Below, in pieces: positions 53,369 through 63,367 of a stretch of 64,000 nucleotides of DNA. Both the position numbers and the translations under genes were made by a program. The DNA is taken from positions 1 to 64,000 of the forward strand of contig JAHDES010000032.1 of assembly GCA_020628645.1 (NCBI GenBank), read 5' to 3'. The notes beneath the pieces were generated by a model. It was not told where the DNA came from, ran no database searches, and saw only the letters and a list, made by a program, of their open reading frames with translations. This stretch comes from Saprospiraceae bacterium (lineage in GTDB: Bacteria; Bacteroidota; Bacteroidia; Chitinophagales; Saprospiraceae). Each line of letters begins with the position of its first letter. Position 1 is the first letter of the stretch.

Positions 53369-53536
53369 TTATAAACCAATAATTTTCACCAGACCATTAC
53401 ATCTGTTGTTTATTTTAAATGTGTTAAAAAATTAGCTCAAGTAGATGAATTAGCACAATTATTGTAATTCAATACCTGACGCTTTGGTCGTCTAATTTTT
53501 TTATTAAAAATCAAACGACACTTATTATAAAAAAAT

Positions 53537-53544
53537 TATCTTTG
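53537..53544 (+). promoter_or_regulatory. Candidate -7 element for the OmpA-family gene
   Basis: TATCTTTG is the most common form of the Bacteroidota -7 element. It lies about 100 nt before the ATG at 53643. A -33 TTG is not clear. Confidence 0.5.
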
Positions 53545-53642
53545 CAAAACAAAACAACCTGCATTACTCCCTATACTGAGGGTTTTCTCCTCTAATTATT
53601 TTTCCAATAAAACCAAGTATTGCTTAACCCGTGAATTGTTGT

Positions 53643-55619
53643 ATGAGGTCATACCTTTGCTTATTCTTTATTTTGGGTGTAACTACGCTTATTAATGCCC
53701 AAGAAATTGATGTTGTTAACACGAATAGTGCTAAAGAATCGCTCCGTGTGGCACAAGACCTTATTGCCCAAAATGAATTTAAAAAAGCAAAAAAACAACT
53801 GGAACATACCGTAAAAATTAAAGAAAATTTTGCGATTGCCTATCGTTTACTCGGAAAAGTCTGTTTAGATATGGCAGATTATGATTGTGCATCGCATGCC
53901 TTTGAAACCTCATTTGATTTAGATGATAAACTTTCTCGTGCAGCATTTTTTGAATGTGGTGAAGCCCATCTCAATAATGAAAAACCAGATTTAGCCCTTT
54001 ATTATTATGAACGATACGAACAAAATAAAGGAAAACGTTATGCCAATGCCAGTAAAGAAAGTGCGCTCGAAATTGAATATGACAATCTTTTAGCTACTCG
54101 AAAAGCAAATTGTTCTTACATTTTACAATTGGATACCGCCAATATTCAAACTTGGGCAAAACATCTCGGACGTTCTGTTAACTCCAAACATGATGAATAC
54201 CTTCCTTCAATTACTAGTGATGGAAAACATTTACTTTTTACAAGAAATATTCGCAAACTAAACGAAAATATATTTTTAAGTAGCCTAACTAAAGAAAATT
54301 ATTGGCAAGATGCCATGCCTATTGATGGCAAGCTCAATACTGCTAACAATGAAGGGATGGCTAAATTTGAAGCACATGGCAATACCTTCTATTTTGCTGG
54401 TTGTAAACGAGAAGATGAAGAAAGTGGGTGTGATATTTATAAAGCTACTTTTGATGATGGAAAAGTAACGGCCATAAATTCTATAGAAGGAAATCTAAAT
54501 TCTTATTATTGGGATTCTCAACCTTCTATCAGTTGTGATGGACAAACGATGTATTTTTCTAGTACTCGTTTGGATGGATTTGGAGGGGCAGATATTTGGA
54601 AAAGTCAACTAATGGCAAATGGCGAATGGGGTGTACCTGAAAATTTAGGCCCTCATATCAATACTCCACAAGATGAACAAGCTCCTTTTATAGGTACAGA
54701 TGGTGTTTCTTTATATTTCACCTCAGATGGACATTTAGGGCAAGGAAATGGAGATATTTTTGTGAGTTGGTGGGAAAATGAAGCTTGGTCTATTCCTGAA
54801 AACATGGGTTTCCCCATAAATTCACCCGCTAAAGAATTGGGTTTTTATATAAAAGGAGATGGTAAAACGGCTTACTTTGCTTCTTCTCGAAAAAATGGAA
54901 GAGGTGGATTGGATTTATATGAAGTAGAAGTTCCTCAATTATTACGTCCTTCTCCAATGGTACAATTGGAAGTTTTTGTAGTAGATGAACTTACCCAAGA
55001 ACCAATTTCTTGTAACATTACCTTGGGAAACAATGGCACAAATCATGCTTATACTACTAATGAAAATGGATGGGTCTTCACTTGTTTAGATGGAAATAAA
55101 GGCTATTCTTTTCAAATAAAACATAAAGGATATGCTCCTTTAATAGATGCAGTTTTTCTCGATGCACAAGATAATTCTTCCAATCAACAAGTGCGTTTAG
55201 AACTAAAATCATCCACCACTAAAGAAGAAGTTGTAGAAGAAAAAGTAGAGGAAGAACCCGATAAACACAATGGTGAAGAACGTTTGACAAAAACCATCGT
55301 CCAATTATTTTTTGAAACAAATTCATATGAGCTAAATGAAAAAAATGTAAATAAACTCGCTTATGTGATTGAATTATTAGAACGGTATGATGATTGGTCT
55401 GTAGAAGTCGTTGGTTTTGCTGACAATCAAGGAGATGCTAAATATAATAAAGAATTATCTCAAAAACGAGCACAAAAAATTGTGGATTTCTTAAATGAAC
55501 AATCTTCTATAGCTATCCAAACGAATGTCAACGCTATCGGTAAAGGAGCAACTGGTGTAGCCAATGACGAACAATCAAGAAAGAAAAGTCGAAGAGTGGA
55601 TGTGATTTTAACACGATAA
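53643..55619 (+). CDS. OmpA-family protein with TPR, PD40 propeller and CNA-B-like domains
   Basis: About 658 residues from the ATG at 53643. A GTG four codons earlier (53631) is less suited to the signal peptide MRSYLCLFFILGV..NAQ. Order: TPR repeats (about 25-140), PD40/WD40-like propeller (about 165-440; DGQTMYFSSTRLDGFGGADIW and SLYFTSDGHLGQGNGDIF), carboxypeptidase-regulatory-like domain (about 445-530), and an OmpA peptidoglycan-binding domain (GFADNQGDAKYNKELSQKRA). This is the architecture of PorE, a T9SS-associated envelope protein of P. gingivalis. PorE is a lipoprotein and this one is not, so orthology is unproven. Confidence 0.85.
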   Translation: MRSYLCLFFILGVTTLINAQEIDVVNTNSAKESLRVAQDLIAQNEFKKAKKQLEHTVKIKENFAIAYRLLGKVCLDMADYDCASHAFETSFDLDDKLSRAAFFECGEAHLNNEKPDLALYYYERYEQNKGKRYANASKESALEIEYDNLLATRKANCSYILQLDTANIQTWAKHLGRSVNSKHDEYLPSITSDGKHLLFTRNIRKLNENIFLSSLTKENYWQDAMPIDGKLNTANNEGMAKFEAHGNTFYFAGCKREDEESGCDIYKATFDDGKVTAINSIEGNLNSYYWDSQPSISCDGQTMYFSSTRLDGFGGADIWKSQLMANGEWGVPENLGPHINTPQDEQAPFIGTDGVSLYFTSDGHLGQGNGDIFVSWWENEAWSIPENMGFPINSPAKELGFYIKGDGKTAYFASSRKNGRGGLDLYEVEVPQLLRPSPMVQLEVFVVDELTQEPISCNITLGNNGTNHAYTTNENGWVFTCLDGNKGYSFQIKHKGYAPLIDAVFLDAQDNSSNQQVRLELKSSTTKEEVVEEKVEEEPDKHNGEERLTKTIVQLFFETNSYELNEKNVNKLAYVIELLERYDDWSVEVVGFADNQGDAKYNKELSQKRAQKIVDFLNEQSSIAIQTNVNAIGKGATGVANDEQSRKKSRRVDVILTR

Positions 55620-55630
55620 GCTAAGGAACG

Positions 55631-55780
55631 GGGAGCAAATAAATTTACGTTTTCCTTAAATTAGAGAAGAGTACCCGCCTGTCATGGCGGACAGGTAAGT
55701 CATTGAAAATGCCTGTCCACCTTTGGTGGGACGTTGTTAATCAAGCTAATTTAAGGAATCAAGAAAGTATATTTATTTCG
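55631..55780 (-). repeat. Palindromic intergenic repeat, copy B
   Basis: Arms AAATAAATTTACG with CCTTAAATTAG (55637-55664) and CTAATTTAAGG with ATATTTATTT (about 55746-55778) are inverted. The core is GC-rich with two small hairpins (CCTGTC/GACAGG and CCACC/GGTGG) and AGTCATTGAAAAT. Its reverse complement aligns block by block with 19700-19812. It starts about 12 nt after the OmpA gene stop. No gene is visible in 55620-55931. Confidence 0.65.
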
Positions 55781-55931
55781 ACCCAATTACTAAGGTGTAT
55801 CTTTTTATAGAAATTAACATTACAAATTAGGTAAAACAACATCCGCTTTCTATATTTGGGGTCGGAGGAACACCCCAGCCAAATCTTAGTCTTTTAAAGT
55901 TTAAGTTTCATTCCTCCAAAATTGAACAAAG

Positions 55932-57275
55932 GTGAAAAAAACAGACATCAAGAAATTGAAGCGTTTATTAAAAAAACGCTTTTTATATGGTAGTATCATC
56001 CTTGCAGCAATTCTTGTAGGTTTTGGGTTAAGTCAAACTAGTTTTCTTACCAATACTACAGCTTCTCTTCAAGATACGAAACAGATCAAACTGGGTAGTT
56101 TACCCATAGTCCAACCTACCATTAAATATGGTTTTGTACTTGACACGCTCAATGTAACGGAAGCCAATATTGAAGCCAATCAATTCTTAGCCGATATTTT
56201 GCTCAAGCATAAAATTGATTATGTGACTATTGATCAAATTGCTAAAAATTCCAAGGATATTTATGATGTGACTAAACTTAGGGCTGGAAAACCTTTTATG
56301 GTCATTAATCAAGATACGACTACAGCCGCTGATTATTTCATTTATGAGCCTAATGTGTATCGTTACGTCATTTACAATTTAAAAAATCCTTCTGATATAA
56401 AAGTTGTAGAACGGGAAGTTGAAACGGAAGTCAAAACTGCTTCTGGTACCGTTGAAACTTCTCTTTGGAATACAATGGTCGATAATGGCTTGAGCTACGA
56501 ATTAACCGCTAAAATGGAAGATGCACTCGCTTGGTCTATTGATTTTTACCATATTGCAAAAGGCGATCAATTTAAATTGATCTACGATCAAGAATATATC
56601 GATGGACAAAAGGTGGGAATCGGAAAAGTGTATGCCGCTTATTACAAAAATTTTGAAAATGAGTATTATGCGATTCATTTTGAAAATGAAAAACACCAAG
56701 GCTTTTTCGATGAGAAAGGTCGCCCTATGAAAAAAGCTTTCCTAAAATCTCCCGTTCGATTTTCACGTATTTCCTCACGCTATAATAAACGTCGTTTTCA
56801 CCCCATTCTCAAACGTGTAAAAGCTCATTTAGGAACTGATTATGCTGCTCCTAAGGGTACTCCAATTCTTGCAGTTGCAGATGGCGTAGTCTCTAAAAGA
56901 GGTTATGGAAAAGGAAATGGCAACTATATCAAAATCAAACATGACGATGTACATGCGACGCAATACTTACACATGAGCAAATTTGCGAAGGGCGTTCGTA
57001 AAGGTACTCATGTCAAACAAGGGCAAACGATAGGCTATGTAGGTTCAACTGGCTTAGCTACAGGCCCACATGTTTGTTTCCGTTTTTGGAAAAATGGTAA
57101 GCAAGTGGATCATCTTCGTCAAAACCTACCACCACCTGATCCAATGCCTGAAGAAGATTTACCGCGTTATTTTGAAGTTCGGGATGTTATGGTGGCTAAA
57201 TTAGATGCAATTCCTTATAAAGAAACAAAACAATTGGCAGATAATTCTTCTCCTATAAAAACTAAAGATCCTTAA
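55932..57275 (+). CDS. Membrane-anchored M23 peptidoglycan endopeptidase
   Basis: 447 residues starting at GTG (55932); no ATG precedes the membrane anchor (about 16-35). Middle: an opacity-associated/LysM-like region. The M23 domain at about 290-400 has the zinc motif HLGTDY (His, Asp). The second motif reads GPHVCFRFW, with Cys where HxH has its second His, a variant I recall from Bacteroidota MepM-type proteins. It probably cleaves stem-peptide crosslinks for cell-wall growth. A strong terminator follows. Confidence 0.88.
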   Translation: MKKTDIKKLKRLLKKRFLYGSIILAAILVGFGLSQTSFLTNTTASLQDTKQIKLGSLPIVQPTIKYGFVLDTLNVTEANIEANQFLADILLKHKIDYVTIDQIAKNSKDIYDVTKLRAGKPFMVINQDTTTAADYFIYEPNVYRYVIYNLKNPSDIKVVEREVETEVKTASGTVETSLWNTMVDNGLSYELTAKMEDALAWSIDFYHIAKGDQFKLIYDQEYIDGQKVGIGKVYAAYYKNFENEYYAIHFENEKHQGFFDEKGRPMKKAFLKSPVRFSRISSRYNKRRFHPILKRVKAHLGTDYAAPKGTPILAVADGVVSKRGYGKGNGNYIKIKHDDVHATQYLHMSKFAKGVRKGTHVKQGQTIGYVGSTGLATGPHVCFRFWKNGKQVDHLRQNLPPPDPMPEEDLPRYFEVRDVMVAKLDAIPYKETKQLADNSSPIKTKDP

Positions 57276-57319
57276 ATCAAAAAAGGTCAAGTGAACATTC
57301 ACTTGACCTTTTTTGATTT
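57274..57319. terminator. Bidirectional terminator between convergent genes
   Basis: A 21-bp perfect stem (57274-57294 with 57299-57319; core GGTCAAGTGA) with a 4-nt loop and A6/T6 tracts on both sides. It lies between the M23 gene and the SRPBCC gene and can stop both. Confidence 0.88.
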
Positions 57320-57337
57320 ACTTCTACTCTATAGAAA

Positions 57338-57925
57338 TTATGCCGCCTTTCTTTTCTTCGATAACTTGTTCACTCGTTCCGCTTTTGCAATAGATACTTG
57401 CCCTGTTTCGGCATACACTTTCGCATCATTCAACACTGTAGTCAAAGTTTGAACCATTTTCTTTTTCATCGCACCTTTCATAATCGCGCCCATCAATCCT
57501 TTTACACCAAAATCAGCATTCATTACTAATTTTGATCGATTTCCATCTATAGGAACGACTGTCCAGGTATTTTCTGCTTTAGTGATAAAGCCTGGCATTC
57601 CATCCATAACAGCATAAGTTAATTTCTTTCGTTCCTCATTGTAAAAGGTCAGTTTTTCGCTAATTTTACTAAAACCTGCTACATTGACATCGCAAAATCG
57701 CTCATCACAAACTGCACCTTCAAATTTAGAAACGCCTTTTCCTTCGGCATGATCGACATTTGAAGACCATTTGTATACATCCACAAAGCCTGGCCCAACC
57801 ATTTCCCAAAGTTCACTTGCTGGTACGTCTATTGTAATTTCTTTTTCTACTTGAAAACCTTTTTGTGCCATAATTCCAAAATTTACAGTTAATAAAATGA
57901 AACAGAGATTTAAAATCTTCTTCAT
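57338..57925 (-). CDS. Secreted SRPBCC (START-like) family protein
   Basis: 195 residues. Signal peptide about 1-21 (ending IMAQ). The mature part is a polyketide-cyclase-like SRPBCC fold: VEKEITIDVPASELWEMVG, DERFCDVNVAGFSKISEKL, TWTVVPIDGNRSKLVMNADFG and the long C-terminal helix. It probably binds a small hydrophobic ligand in the periplasm. No enzyme motif is seen. Confidence 0.82.
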   Translation of the reverse strand: MKKILNLCFILLTVNFGIMAQKGFQVEKEITIDVPASELWEMVGPGFVDVYKWSSNVDHAEGKGVSKFEGAVCDERFCDVNVAGFSKISEKLTFYNEERKKLTYAVMDGMPGFITKAENTWTVVPIDGNRSKLVMNADFGVKGLMGAIMKGAMKKKMVQTLTTVLNDAKVYAETGQVSIAKAERVNKLSKKRKAA

Positions 57926-58008
57926 GATAATTTTTGTTTTTAATTATTTAAAAATCATATCACAAAGATCAAGTGTTTAGGTATACTGTTTTTTCTGAAA
58001 GTGTTCAA

Positions 58009-58845
58009 TTAATGGCTAATTTGGTTCTTTCGAAATTTTGTGGGGGAAAGATTGAATTTTTTCTGGAAATTATCGGAAAAAGTACTGATGTCCACGAAGC
58101 CCAATGAAAATGCAATTTCAGTAATACTATCATTGGTCGTAAGCAATAATTGTTTAGCTTGCTGCAATCTTCGATGCTTTATGTAATGAGCAGGAGTATC
58201 GGAGAAGGTCTTTTTAAATTCTCGTTTAAAGGTAGATAGACTCATATTACAAATAAAAGCCAATTGCTCGATACTCAAATTATGATACAAATTATTCTCT
58301 ACCGCCTCTTTTAATTCTATGTTGATTGGAGCAAAGACTTCTGAAAGATACTTTCTTATATTTATATGATTCTCTGATTTTAGGAGGATTAGCATTAATT
58401 CTTTCAGTTTTAAAATGCCTAATTCTTCATCAAAGGAATCTGGTTCTTCAAAATAGAGCGATAAATTATTCATAAATTGTTCTACTAATTTATTCCCTAT
58501 TAATTTTTTGGGTTGTTGCGTTTCTTCTACGGTTAAAAAGGAAGGTATCTCTTCTTTATAGATTTTTTTTAATAATTCTGGATAGAGATAAATCGCAATA
58601 GCTTCGCAAATTTTAGCGTCATTATCTGATTTAAATTGCTGTACATAACGTCCACAACTTTTTAAAATTGCATTTTTTCGACTTGTTTGATGCATGCCTC
58701 TTGTATCATAACTCATCATCGTACCTTGTGTCACATAAAAGAAACAAGCGACATCTTTGAGTTCACCATCCATCGTAAAAGGAGCATTAAAAACGGCCTT
58801 TTGAAATAAAGGCATCTCCTTGAAAAATATAATCTTTGAATCCAT
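58009..58845 (-). CDS. AraC family transcriptional regulator
   Basis: 278 residues. The N-terminal 170 residues form an ExsA-like sensing domain. The C-terminal 100 residues have two helix-turn-helix motifs (LSIEQLAFICNMSLSTFKREF and SITEIAFSLGFVDISTFSDNF) with the NLSPTKFR end. It is divergent from the MFS transporter gene (169 bp apart), so that transporter is a likely target. Confidence 0.92.
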   Translation of the reverse strand: MDSKIIFFKEMPLFQKAVFNAPFTMDGELKDVACFFYVTQGTMMSYDTRGMHQTSRKNAILKSCGRYVQQFKSDNDAKICEAIAIYLYPELLKKIYKEEIPSFLTVEETQQPKKLIGNKLVEQFMNNLSLYFEEPDSFDEELGILKLKELMLILLKSENHINIRKYLSEVFAPINIELKEAVENNLYHNLSIEQLAFICNMSLSTFKREFKKTFSDTPAHYIKHRRLQQAKQLLLTTNDSITEIAFSLGFVDISTFSDNFQKKFNLSPTKFRKNQISH

Positions 58846-59014
58846 ACACCAAAAATACGAGCTAAATCAGAAAAAAACTTTCTGAAAAAGTTCAAAAGTT
58901 CTCTTAAATAGACTATTTATTCGCAGACAAATCAACTAGTATTCATTATTCATACTATGCCAGCTATAGTTTTATCTACTATATTGCATTCCTTTTAAAT
59001 AATGATGTGAATTA

Positions 59015-60205
59015 ATGACTGCTTCTTCCATCCCAAAATACATCTTACCCGTCATTGTCGTAGCACAATTTTGTTGTACCTCACTTTGGTTTGCAGGCAA
59101 CAGCGTCATGGAAGATTTAGTCAAAAATTATGACTTAATAGCTAATGCACTTGGGCATTTAACTTCTGCTGTACAAGTAGGCTTTATTACAGGGACTTTA
59201 ATCTTTGCAATTTTAACCATCGCAGATCGGTTTGCTCCTTCTAAGGTATTTTTAGTATGTGCATTATTGGGTGCATGCAGTAATTTAGGTCTACTATGGT
59301 CAGGCAATACCTTTGAAAGCTTGCTTCTTATTCGCTTTTTAACTGGATTTTTTCTGGCAGGAATTTATCCTGTGGGGATGAAGATTGCTGCTGATTATTT
59401 TGAAAAAGGACTTGGTCGATCCTTAGGTTTTTTAGTTGGAGCATTAGTTCTTGGTACCGCATTCCCTCATTTATTAAAAGGAATAGCATTTAATTTTTCT
59501 TGGAAAAGTGTCCTAATTTGTACTTCTTCATTGGCTATGATAGGTGGATTGAGTATGCTTCTTTTTGTTCCAAATGGGCCTTTTCGAAAAGCGGGTAAAA
59601 AATTGAATTTCAAGGCTTTTTTTAAGGTATTCCAAAATCATAAATTTCGTGCTGCCGCATTGGGTTATTTTGGTCATATGTGGGAATTGTACACCTTCTG
59701 GGCCTTCGTTCCCATCTTTTTCATCAATTATAATAACCTTTATCTAACTGCTAATTTGAATGTTTCTGTTTTATCCTTTTTGACAATAGGCATAGGAGGA
59801 ATTGGGTGTGTCCTCGCAGGCTATTTGTCCTCTATTTTCGGAACTAAAAGAATAGCATTTTTAGCCTTATTTTTATCCTGTTGTTGCTGTTTACTTTCGC
59901 CTTTGCTGTTGGAAATAGCATATCCTTTTATCTTTATTGGGTTTCTCCTTTTTTGGGGATTAACAGTAGTAGCAGATTCTCCACTATTTTCGACTTTGGT
60001 AGCCCAAAATGCCGACCCTCAAATAAAGGGAACAGCATTAACTATTGTGAATTGCATAGGGTTCGCGATTACAATTTTTAGTATTCAACTTATCAATTAT
60101 CTACAACAATCTACCAATTCAAATATCATCTATATCCTTTTAGCAATAGGGCCTATTTTAGGGTTAATTGCTTTGAGTATGAAATCAAAGAATGAAATTA
60201 GCTGA
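59015..60205 (+). CDS. MFS transporter
   Basis: 396 residues, 12 predicted TM helices. N-half: QFCCTSLWFAGNSVMEDL; the A-like motif between TM2 and TM3 is DRFAPSKVFL. The general pattern fits the CynX/NarK-like part of the major facilitator superfamily. Substrate unknown. It is divergent from the AraC regulator gene. Confidence 0.9.
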   Translation: MTASSIPKYILPVIVVAQFCCTSLWFAGNSVMEDLVKNYDLIANALGHLTSAVQVGFITGTLIFAILTIADRFAPSKVFLVCALLGACSNLGLLWSGNTFESLLLIRFLTGFFLAGIYPVGMKIAADYFEKGLGRSLGFLVGALVLGTAFPHLLKGIAFNFSWKSVLICTSSLAMIGGLSMLLFVPNGPFRKAGKKLNFKAFFKVFQNHKFRAAALGYFGHMWELYTFWAFVPIFFINYNNLYLTANLNVSVLSFLTIGIGGIGCVLAGYLSSIFGTKRIAFLALFLSCCCCLLSPLLLEIAYPFIFIGFLLFWGLTVVADSPLFSTLVAQNADPQIKGTALTIVNCIGFAITIFSIQLINYLQQSTNSNIIYILLAIGPILGLIALSMKSKNEIS

Positions 60206-60273
60206 AACATAAAAATCTAAGATAGATTTTTAAAATCATAAAGATTTCTCTATTTTTAAGCACCTTGTTATAT

Positions 60274-60337
60274 TATACTACCGAATTAACAAAATCCTTT
60301 CATTTATAATTTATGATTTTCTCAATTCGGCAGTATA
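60274..60337. repeat. Inverted repeat between the MFS and amylase genes
   Basis: TATACTACCGAATT (60274-60287) and AATTCGGCAGTATA (60324-60337) are complementary at 13 of 14 positions around an AT-rich 36-nt centre. It might end MFS transcription or be a small palindromic element; there is no T-run directly after it. Confidence 0.5.
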
Positions 60338-60391
60338 CTTTTATGGTGTGATTCACAAAACCACTTTATCAATTGCGTATAAATTTGAATT

Positions 60392-62548
60392 ATGCATTTC
60401 CTACGAATTCTTTCTTTATTTACATTCTTAATCATAAGTATTACTAGCCAAGCACAAGATGTTTTACTCCAAGGCTGGTATTGGGATTATCCTAAAACGT
60501 GTGATGGCAATAATTGGTCTGACACACTTAACATGAAAGTCAATGATCTTGCAAATGCAGGATTTACCCATGTATGGCTACCTCCTTTATCAAGGGCTAG
60601 TTTTGGAAATTGTAGCAATGGTTATGACCCAAAAGATTTGTATGATTTAGGGGAATACGGCGGTGGCGCAACTGGTTTTGGGACGCGCACTCAATTAGAT
60701 GCATTAATAAGCAGTTTGACCGCTAATGGAATTGAAGCCGTTGCAGATGTGGTCTATAATCACAGAGATGGGGGCGATCCAGAACCCAATTCAGCCGTCA
60801 AAGATTACATTACGATTCACATGGATGGAACTAAATGTCCATTCCCATCTGACCGATTTCGAGTTGTTCTCCCTTTGGGTGGAACAAGTGGAAATGGAGC
60901 GGGCGATTATTATTTCAAAATTAGTTCAAAATCTGCTTCTTCCAACTTCTATAACAAACCCTATAATGTCTTAATGGAAACATCTTTAGTGAATGGGTTG
61001 ATGTTGCCAGACATGACAGAAAGTGAACCCAATGGTGGCGGCGACTGTAGCGAAGCTTTTGATGATTTGACGCTGGGTGTGAATCTAAAAGCAAATGTGG
61101 ATGGATCGGGTTGCTTGACGGATGAATTCAAATTGACACTCCAAACAAGTGATTTTGATGCTGCTGGAGATGAACTCATTATTTATCTCACGAATGATAA
61201 TAATGATTATTCCGATCATCGTATTTATGGGATTTGGAATGCTAGTGTAAGTGCAGATGTTGCAGGACAACTTATTTATGAAACTTATACTGACTTTAGT
61301 ATGCTTCCGAGTGGACAAGGAAGTATGAATTATGAAGATTTCAAACCCAACTCTTCTAATGCTAGTACCACTACCCTATGCGGCGATTGGGATGGGATGT
61401 GGTTCTTTTACGATTACGACCAATATAATAATGATACCAAAACAGACTTAATTGACTGGACAAAATGGCTATGGAATGATGTTAATATCCGTGGGTTTCG
61501 AATGGATGCAGTGAAACATTTCGATCCTGTATTTATTGGAGATATGTTGGATAATTTACATGATAATAGTATGTTACCAAGTTTGGTAGTGGGAGAAGTT
61601 TTTGATGGGAATCCTACTGTTTTACAAAATTGGTTATCAGGTGTTTATGCTCAAATGGATAATGACACAAAAACCGATATCAAAGTTCGTGTTTTTGATT
61701 TTGCTTTGCGGAATTCCTTGAAAGATGCTTGTGATCTGTTTGGCTATGATGTTCGAAATGTTTTTAATTCAGGATTAGTAGATGCGGTGGGAGAAAATAG
61801 TCTAAATGTGGTAACCTTTATCAATAATCATGATTTTCGCGGTGCAGGAGAACCCGTTCAAAATGATCCTATGTTGGCATATGCGTATTTATTAACCAAT
61901 AATCAAATTGGCTTACCGACGGTATTTTATCCTGATTATTTTGGGACTAGCATCCCCAATGCACCTACTTATCATTTAGAAGATCCTATCAATCAATTGC
62001 TTCACATTCATCAAAATTATATTGTCAATTCTTCAAGTGTGGATTATTTGAGTCGATTTAGTGCACCTTATAATCAAACGTTTACTACAGGTTTTCCGAA
62101 TACTACGCTCAATTACCAATTAAGTGGAGGAATCGCGGATCGAGAAGTTTTAGTAGCGATTAATTTTGCGGGGGAGGCATTGGATATGCAGCAAGCAATC
62201 AATATGACTAATTTAATGCAAGGCGATACCCTTTTTGAATTAACAGGCAATGCGATCACAAACTTTATGGTTATTGATGCGAATAATGAGGTACAAATCG
62301 AAATTCCTGCAAGAAGTTACGGAATCTGGGTATCAGGAAGTTGTTTGGATATCATGACCATCAATTCTACTCCAGTCACAGATGGGACTTACATCGTGAG
62401 CGATCATATATTATCTAGTGGTACTATTGTGAATGGAAGTACGGTAACTTATCAAGCAGGTAATTTTATTGATTTAAATCCTGGTTTTGAGACTGATTTG
62501 GGTGCTATTTTTTGTGCAGATATAAATCCATGTGTGTATGTGCCTTAA
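60392..62548 (+). CDS. Secreted GH13 alpha-amylase with a long insertion
   Basis: 718 residues. Signal peptide 1-21. The TIM barrel has region I DVVYNH (119-124), nucleophile Asp372 (GFRMDAVKH), acid/base Glu402 (VVGEVFDG) and the transition-state pair His480-Asp481 (NNHDF). Region I and region II are about 250 residues apart, well above the usual about 100; the extra part (about 140-320) looks like an inserted beta domain. The C-terminal 55 residues (TYIVSDHILSSGTIV, then FIDLNPGFETDLGAIF) resemble the 3-coathanger stack domain of secreted Bacteroidota proteins. It likely hydrolyses starch or glycogen outside the cell. Confidence 0.9.
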   Translation: MHFLRILSLFTFLIISITSQAQDVLLQGWYWDYPKTCDGNNWSDTLNMKVNDLANAGFTHVWLPPLSRASFGNCSNGYDPKDLYDLGEYGGGATGFGTRTQLDALISSLTANGIEAVADVVYNHRDGGDPEPNSAVKDYITIHMDGTKCPFPSDRFRVVLPLGGTSGNGAGDYYFKISSKSASSNFYNKPYNVLMETSLVNGLMLPDMTESEPNGGGDCSEAFDDLTLGVNLKANVDGSGCLTDEFKLTLQTSDFDAAGDELIIYLTNDNNDYSDHRIYGIWNASVSADVAGQLIYETYTDFSMLPSGQGSMNYEDFKPNSSNASTTTLCGDWDGMWFFYDYDQYNNDTKTDLIDWTKWLWNDVNIRGFRMDAVKHFDPVFIGDMLDNLHDNSMLPSLVVGEVFDGNPTVLQNWLSGVYAQMDNDTKTDIKVRVFDFALRNSLKDACDLFGYDVRNVFNSGLVDAVGENSLNVVTFINNHDFRGAGEPVQNDPMLAYAYLLTNNQIGLPTVFYPDYFGTSIPNAPTYHLEDPINQLLHIHQNYIVNSSSVDYLSRFSAPYNQTFTTGFPNTTLNYQLSGGIADREVLVAINFAGEALDMQQAINMTNLMQGDTLFELTGNAITNFMVIDANNEVQIEIPARSYGIWVSGSCLDIMTINSTPVTDGTYIVSDHILSSGTIVNGSTVTYQAGNFIDLNPGFETDLGAIFCADINPCVYVP

Positions 62549-63138
62549 TCTGAAATAGTATACAATAGAACATACTTATATTTCCCGTACCATTCCCCTT
62601 TGATTTTCGCTTTTTGCGGACTCTTCATTTCACTGTTGATTGGAATCAATTGCCAACCCAAAAGATCATTATTATCGGTAATGGGTTCTTCAATATCGGT
62701 AATTTGTTGTGGTAATTTTCCAATAGATTGGATGTATTGTTGGACAGAAGTCAAGGATTCATATGCATTTAATCCAAAGTCATATTCTAGGATTAAAAAA
62801 TATAGGTATTGTTTTTTATTCGCACTCAATTGAAATGGAATATCGAGCTCTAATTCTTGTTTTTTATCCTGAGTCGTAAAATCAGTTGTAGTGGTATGAT
62901 TTAATTCTACTGGAAAATAACGACCCTCTTCTCGTTCTTCTAAAAGACCATAAATTAAGAAGGCTTCATCTGTTTTAGACCCCAATAAACCGAAATAAAA
63001 ACGTTCTTCTAAATTGGCAGCTTTTAGCGAACTAATTTCACATTTGTAATTTTGATCCACACTTAACTGAATGCTGGAGCAAGCATTCCATAAAAATAAT
63101 ATTACCAACCCAACAATGGATAAAGCACTTTTTTTCAT
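62545..63138 (-). CDS. Putative lipoprotein of unknown function
   Basis: About 197 residues; start at the second ATG (63138) of a Met-Met pair. Lipobox WNAC (Cys at about 20). No recognised domain; beta-rich, with acidic segments. Its TAA stop overlaps the amylase TAA in the shared TTAA (62545-62548), a convergent pair with no room for a terminator. Confidence 0.7.
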   Translation of the reverse strand: MKKSALSIVGLVILFLWNACSSIQLSVDQNYKCEISSLKAANLEERFYFGLLGSKTDEAFLIYGLLEEREEGRYFPVELNHTTTTDFTTQDKKQELELDIPFQLSANKKQYLYFLILEYDFGLNAYESLTSVQQYIQSIGKLPQQITDIEEPITDNNDLLGWQLIPINSEMKSPQKAKIKGEWYGKYKYVLLYTISD

Positions 63139-63367
63139 CAATCGTTTATTTCAATTGATGAACAAAGAATAATAGATGGGATTATATTTTTCATAATTTT
63201 CCTTCTTAGACAAATTCCGTGGTCAGTTCAAGATAAATGAGTGAACGACTAAAGGAAGTGAACAAATTTAGATTTGAATTGACTTTTAATCACGGGATTT
63301 GTTTGAGAACCATAATTTTTTAATTTTATTTTATCAATACAAGCTTTCTAAAAAAGATATATAAAAT

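Noticed and set aside
53643-55619. Firm naming of the OmpA protein as PorE
   Set aside because: Domain order matches, but it lacks a lipobox and many Bacteroidota OmpA paralogs share this layout.
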